Source: Valencia hispanica (lineage: Eukaryota > Chordata > Actinopteri > Cyprinodontiformes > Valenciidae). Taken from it: a DNA stretch of 64,000 nucleotides. Shown one piece after another: positions 58,410 through 64,000 of the stretch. The translations under genes and the position numbers were made by a program. The DNA is taken from positions 10,613,193-10,677,192 of the forward strand of contig OY747702.1 in assembly GCA_963556495.2 (NCBI GenBank), given 5' to 3'. The notes below the pieces were generated by a model. The model worked only from the letters and a program-made list of their open reading frames with translations. It was not told the origin of the DNA and did not search any database. Every line of letters begins with the position of its first letter. Within the stretch, counting starts at the first letter, position 1.

Positions 58410-61400
58410 GTGTCTTGCCCACGGCCAAAATTAAATGGATTAAAAGTTAAGCCAACAAAAGCAAATTATGGAAGTCTCATAAAAATAAATACAACTTTGA
58501 CTGAACAGAAAAATAAATCTATTAAATGTGGTTTATTAAACATAAGATCTCTCTCCTCAAAGACTTTGTTAGTAAATTACTTGATTTGTGATAATCACAT
58601 TGATTTCCTTTGTCTCACAGAAACCTGGTTACAGCAGGAGGATTATGTCAGTGTAAATGAGTCAACTCCTTCAAGTCATTTAAATTTTCACATTCCTAGA
58701 AATACTGGGCGAGGAGGAGGAGTTGCAACCATTTTTCGTTCTGATTTACTAATTAGTCCCAGACCAATTGATAGCTACAGTTCTTTTGAACATCTAACCC
58801 TTAATTTTCCTCATCCAAGTTGCAAAACATTAAGACCATTTTTGTTTGTGGTTTTGTATCGTCCACCAGGCCCTTACTCTCAATTCTTGGATCAGATCTC
58901 ACATTTTTTATCTGATTTAGTATTAAATACTGATAGGGTCATTATAGTGGGGGACTTCAATATTCATGTGGATACTGAAAGTGATAGCCTAAATGCAGCC
59001 TTTAGTGCTATTTTAGACTCAATTGGCTTTACTCAAAAAGTACAGGGATCGACCCACTCGGGTAAACACACTTTGGACCTTGTACTGACATACGGTATTG
59101 AGTGTGAGGAAATAACAGTCCACCCACATAACCCGGTCCTGTCTGACCACTTCTTAATAACTTTTGAATTTACTTTAACTGACCATCTTAAATCTGAAAG
59201 AAAATTTCATTATAGTAGAGCTTTATCAGACAATGCTGTAACAATTTTTAAAGAATCTGTTCCATTCTTACTTTCCTTAGTGTCTCAGGATAACACAGTG
59301 GATGGCAGCAATTCTATCTCTAACCCTTCAGAAATTGATGGTCTGGTTCACAGCGTTACGTCTTCATTGCGTTTGGCATTAGATAGTGTAGCCCCCTTAA
59401 AAAAGAAAGTGGCTAGCCATAGGAGGCTGACTCCTTGGTTCAACGCAGAGTTGCGTACTTTAAAGCAGAATACTAGGAAGTTGGAGAGAAAATGGCGCTC
59501 TACACACCTAGAGGATTCCTATTTAACCTGGAATAACAGTCTGCTGCTGTATAAAAAGACCCTTCGACAAGCTAGAACAGCATATTTTTCATCATTAATA
59601 GAGGCGAATAAAAACAATCCTAGGTTTCTTTTTAGTACAGTTGCCAAACTTACACAGAGTCATAGCTCTGTTGAGCCAACTATTCCCCCAGCTCTTAGCA
59701 GTGATTATTTTATGGGATTCTTCGTAAATAAAATTAATTCTATTAAAAATAAAATCATTGGCATCCTCCCAAACATGATTACTTCTTCCTCAGTAAATGA
59801 GGCAGTATCGGAAAGAACTGTAGATCCTCAGTTGTGTTTAGGCTGTTTTGATTCAGTCGAGCTTTCGGAATTATCAAAAATATTAGCCTCATCTAAACCT
59901 TCAACTTGTATGTTGGACCCAATTCCAACCAAATTATTTAAAGAAGTGTTCCATTTGGTTCCTGGCCCCATTTTGGATATGATGAATCTATCCTTAGTAA
60001 ACGGATACGTACCACAGGAATTTAAAATAGCTGTAATTAAACCTTTACTCAAGAAACCTTCCCTTGATCAAGATGACTTAGTGAATTACAGACCTATATC
60101 TAACCTTCCTTTCTTATCCAAAGTCCTTGAGAAAATTGTTGCTAATCGAGTCTGTGAGCATTTAAACAATAACGAGCTGTTTGAAGAGTTTCAGTCAGGT
60201 TTTAGAGCTCATCATAGCACTGAAACAGCACTGGTGAAGGTTACTAATGATATTCTCATGGCCTCAGATAATGGACTTGTGTCTGTTCTGGTTTTGTTAG
60301 ATCTCAGTGCTGCTTTTGACACAGTCGATCATAAAATTCTCTTAGAAAGGCTTGAACATGTTGCAGGGATCAAAGGAACAGCACTAGGCTGGTTTAAATC
60401 ATATTTGTCTGATAGATTCCAGTTTGTTCATCTAAATGATAAATCTTCTTCACTCTCAAGAGTTACTTGTGGAGTTCCACAGGGTTCTGTGCTTGGACCA
60501 ATTCTGTTCACCATATATATGCTCCCAATTGGTAGAATCATTAGACAGCATGGGATAAATTTCCACAGCTATGCAGATGATACACAACTATATTTATCCA
60601 TAAATCCTGATGAACCCAGTCAGTTAGGTAGATTATAGGCATGTCTGGAAGACATAAAAACATGGATGACCCTAAACTTTTTGCTTTTAAATTCTGACAA
60701 AACAGAAGTTGCTGTCTTTGGACCAGAAGTTCTTAAACAGAAACTGATTAGTCAATCACTTCATCTGGATGGCATTAAATTGGCCCCCAGTAATAACGTA
60801 AAGAACCTCGGCGTTATTTTTGACCGAGACTTGACATTTAAATCCCATATTAAACAGGTTTCTAGGATTTCTTTCTTTCACCTCCGGAATATTGCTAAAA
60901 TTAGAAACATCCTGTCCAGGAGTGATGCTGAGAAACTAGTCCATGCATTTGTTACCTCAAGGCTGGACTACTGTAATTCTTTACTATCAGGTAGTCCACA
61001 AAATGCCATTAAAAGCCTTCAGTTGATCCAAAATGCGGCAGCAAGAGTTTTGATGAATATTAAAAAGAGAGATCACATTTCTCCTGTTTTAGCTTCCCTT
61101 CATTGGCTCCCTGTTAAATCCAGAATAGAATTTAAGATCCTTCTTCCTACATACAAAGCCCTTAATAATCAAGCTCCATCATACATCAGAGATCTAAATG
61201 TTCCTTATGTTCCTAACAGAGCCCTTCGGTCTCAGACTGCAGGTTTACTTGTAATTCCTAGGATTTCTAAAAGTAGAATGGGAGGCAGATCTTTTAGTTA
61301 TCAGGCTCCTCTCCTGTGGAACCAGCTCCCAGCTTTAGTCCGTGAGGCAGACACTCTGTTTACTTTTAAGGCCAGGCTTAAAACTTTCCTTTTTGATAAA

Positions 61401-61412
61401 GCTTATAGTTAG
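58410..61412 (+). pseudogene. L2 ORF2: endonuclease and reverse transcriptase, one stop
   Basis: One frame of 1001 codons is interrupted only by TAG at 60636-60638, where the inverted copy at 34-36 kb has CAG. The N-terminal AP-type endonuclease shows [34 protein letters not shown] and LSDHFLI. The reverse transcriptase follows, with [42 protein letters not shown] and the active site YADD at 60570-60581. The C-terminal part after the stop continues to KTFLFDKAYS. The first residue is uncertain, since the frame is open upstream without a clear ATG. The protein would nick DNA and copy its own RNA from the tail. Confidence 0.92.
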
Positions 61413-62743
61413 AGTGGCTAAGGTCATCCTGAGCTATCTCTGTAGTTATGCTGCTATAGGCTTAGACTGCTGGAGGACAGACTTACCAATTTTCTTCACT
61501 CTGCTACTTCCTTTTCTCCTACTACTCTCCAGTTGTATTACAGTACATTCTGTTATTTCGACTGTTAACTTTGTTTTCTCTCAGTGTTTTTCTCTCCATA
61601 GAAGATATACCTGGTCTGGTATCCTGCTTGGCTGCAATGCCCTGTTGGACGGGGGGCATCGACTGGGATGATCCCCCCAGTAACTGAACATCCACTGTGT
61701 CCTGTTATTAACTTTTTACTTTCTGTAACATAGAAAGTTCTCTTATATCAGATCTTCTGTTCCTTCTGTGTTTCTGCTCTGTCTTCTCAAACCCCCAGAC
61801 GGTCGTGGCAGATGGCCGCTCCTACTGAGCCTGGTTCTGTTGGAGGTTTCTTCCTGTTAAAGGGGAGTTTTTCCTCTCCACCGTCGCTACATGCTTGCTC
61901 AGTATGAGGGATTGCTGAAGGATTGCTGTGGTTGGAAAGTCTGCATCAACGGGGCCCAACCTCACGCCAATGACTGACGCAATCTGCTGGGATTCCTTAA
62001 ATAGGAAACTTTTTAACTGATTGGAATGTTTGTATAAATGTATTGAAATGACTTCTTGTTAAGTGCCTTGAGATGACATCTGTTGTGAATTGGCGCTATA
62101 TAAATAAACTGAATTGAATTGAATTGAAATATAGTAGCAATGTTGTTTTAAAAAATGACTCGAAATGACTTAAAATTCTAAGTTTAGGACTTGGGTCTTG
62201 ACTTGAAACTTTCCTGTCTTGTTTTGAGACTTTACTCAGGACTTGAGAATAACGACTTGAGACAATACTCGAGACTTGCAAAACAATGACTTGGTCCCCC
62301 CTCTGCTACTTACCATTCTTTATGGAACTTCAATTGGGCGTTGTTCTATCTCTGGCTTTTTTATTTATCTGGTCATTTGATTGGCTATTCTGCAGCTCTT
62401 GGACACATACGTACACAGAGAATGTTTCGGTTTGTTAAGATGGGATGAATTAAATGACATAAAGTGTGCAATTTTGAAATAATAATGTTTTCAATTTTAG
62501 ATATTTGGTACAATATCAAGTCTTTTCAATAAATAGGTTCAAGTCCAAGTCAAGTCCCAAGTCATTGGTGTAAACGTCCAAGTCAACTCAAAGTCTTTGA
62601 ACATATTTTCAGGTCAAGTCTAAAGTCATAAAATTAATGACTCGAGTCTGACTGGAGTCCAAGTCATGTGACTCAAGTCCACACCTCTGATACATGCTAT
62701 TAAATCCTAAAGACCTGATGGACATCAGTCTCATCCTGTTTAA

Positions 62744-63455
62744 AGGAGTCATAACCTAGTATTACCTTGGATACCCATGCTCTATTATAGTCTTTCAAGA
62801 AAAGTGAAAAAAAGTGAAAAAAATAAACACAGAGCTCCTCTGACAACTTATTTCTCAAGGCATTATTGTCTCGTGAGATCTGATGCAATATTTTGGCTGT
62901 CATGGATATTGTAACAATGCAAATGAGGGGTGACTGGTGGCATTCTAGGTCATTTGTTGTTTGCAAAGTAGAAGCCATTACCCGTGTTGTCCTCGAAGCT
63001 ACTACTCCCGCTAGCATACAATAGCCGCATTAGCAGTTAGCTGCTGTTTGTTACACACAGTAGAGCAATAAAAACACAGCCTTATCGTTTCAATTGCAGG
63101 CAAGTCTCTGATTGTTGGAATGGCCCCTTTTTCCAAACCGAGCTCGAGTTCGTACTTCGAATTCAGTAATGGCGGCGCTCGACTGAATATGAGGGGGGAG
63201 GAGCAGGTTGGGCTTCCTGCAGCATAGATCTGCGATGTCCATATATGGTATATCCTGCGCTGACTTGACGTCAAGTCGGCCAGATATTTAACATCGCGTA
63301 TTTGAGTGCGCGTGCACGTGGGCTTGTTGACGAACCCAAGGGTAAACAAACGCTTCAAACAAACGCTATTGGCTTCCCCTGCCAGTGTATAATTGTCAGG
63401 CAATCATAACTATTTTTTTCTCGTGGAAAAGTGAAAATTACAGGTCATGACTCCT
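62744..63455. mobile_element. TTAA-type non-autonomous DNA element
   Basis: Starts AGGAGTCATAACCT and ends AGGTCATGACTCCT, an inverted repeat with one difference, flanked by TTAA at 62740-62743 and 63456-63459. No transposase; the 130-codon minus-strand open frame (63011-63403) has no recognisable motif. Confidence 0.75.
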
Positions 63456-63459
63456 TTAA

Positions 63460-64000
63460 GAGATGTTTTTTTCCATAACACATTACACGAAGCTGTCAGA
63501 AAAAAGTATATGAAATATAGAAACACTTATAGGACATTGAAGAAAGAGCGATCAAGAGCACAATGGCACCCAAAAAATCAGAGTTCCCCTTTCATTTGAC
63601 CAAAATATATTCAAAATTCTTCAACTTTTTACATCACTAACCAACTTTGTTTTTATATTAAAAAACAAACAAACTCCATGTTACTGTTCAGTAGTATTAC
63701 CACAGAGTAGGTTAGTTTGGTTTAGACTGCCAAACCTATGAACCTGAACCATTGCGATAGTTACCAACTGGTTCAGCTAAAATAGGATGAGATCCCCTGT
63801 GCCACCTTCGAAAAAAGATACAAGCATTAAGATTCATGTAAAGCATGATTTAAATCTTATTTTGTCAGGTTCTTTTATATTTTTATATTAACGGTCATTT
63901 ACTGAATACATCCCAATGCAATGCAGGGAATTGAGATCCACAAACACAAATGTATGCCATCCGGATATTCAGTTATGAATATTAATATTAACTGCTGGTG
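63460..64000. other. Unassigned sequence
   Basis: No feature recognised up to the window edge. Confidence 0.4.

Larger units (their letters stand above)
57918..62128 (+). mobile_element. L2 LINE, almost complete ORF2
   Basis: It contains the end of ORF1 (57918-58319), ORF2 (58410-61412) and a 3' untranslated region ending 'ctgaattgaattgaattg'. It is 5'-truncated within ORF1 and inserted into the right arm of the foldback element, whose sequence resumes on both sides. The 3' part is closely similar to 23612-24788 and, inverted, to 34235-36115. Confidence 0.93.
46043..62689. mobile_element. Foldback hAT-like element hosting nested insertions
   Basis: It begins CAGAGATGGTACGAAG and ends CACACCTCTG, with an 8-bp near-duplication outside: ACACATGC (46035-46042) and ATACATGC (62690-62697). 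CAG/CTG ends plus 8 bp indicate hAT. The left arm 46043-46650 pairs with an inverted right arm split over 56374-56688, 57794-57918 and 62128-62305. Once the Ginger-like element, the solo LTR and the L2 are removed, the arms are about 608 and 618 bp. Both are rich in CAAGTC/GACTTG motifs. The outermost 384 bp (62306-62689) carry the same motifs but have no left partner. No hAT transposase is present. Confidence 0.7.

Overview
The window looks like intergenic or intronic DNA of a ray-finned (teleost) fish. No ordinary host gene was recognised. Almost everything identifiable is a transposable element: L2-type LINEs with a GAATTGAATT tail, several Tc1-like elements with long inverted repeats, hAT, ISL2EU-like, Ginger-like and TTAA-type DNA elements, a Tf1/sushi-like LTR element, and long (TA)n and (GATA)n tracts. 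Spliced coding sequences inside two DNA transposons have ordinary GT-AG introns.

Layout. 1-8.5 kb: L2 fragment, a hAT element with a BED-finger remnant, LINE scraps, a TTAA element and a decayed Tc1-like copy. 9.7-18 kb: a repeat family also present at 41.8 kb, a 54-bp minisatellite, a 1.2-kb solo LTR, and degraded Tc1, LINE and MITE pieces. 17.8-23.5 kb: a broken THAP/DDE (ISL2EU-like) transposase gene with an L1 fragment in its intron, followed by a LINE fragment and microsatellites; the block is bracketed by two nearly identical 234-bp direct repeats. 23.6-36.1 kb: two L2 fragments and a 2.7-kb repeat with a period near 335 bp. 37.8-39.7 kb: a young, non-autonomous, apparently self-priming LTR retrotransposon on the minus strand, with 297-bp LTRs and a perfect 5-bp target duplication. 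40.1-45.6 kb: a palindromic MITE, two further non-autonomous DNA elements and a deleted Tc1-like element.

46.0-62.7 kb is the most interesting part: a nest of transposons. A foldback hAT-like element (CAGAG...CTCTG ends, 7/8-matching 8-bp target duplication) carries three insertions: a 9.5-kb Ginger-like transposon, a solo LTR and a 4.2-kb L2. With these removed, its two arms come out equal, at about 610 bp. The Ginger-like element (51-bp inverted repeats starting TGTCGC, perfect 5-bp duplication CTTAC) carries a multi-exon gene. In order it encodes a retroviral-type integrase (zinc-binding domain, DD35E core, GPY/F domain), a Ulp1-like cysteine protease with a visible His-Asp-Cys triad, an F-box-like domain and a Cys-rich tail. 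Its introns hold a Tc1-like copy, a SINE and a LINE tail. The gene is damaged but recent enough for most splice phases to agree.

No tRNA, rRNA or CRISPR array was seen. Long stretches remain unassigned; they are probably older repeats that cannot be identified by eye.
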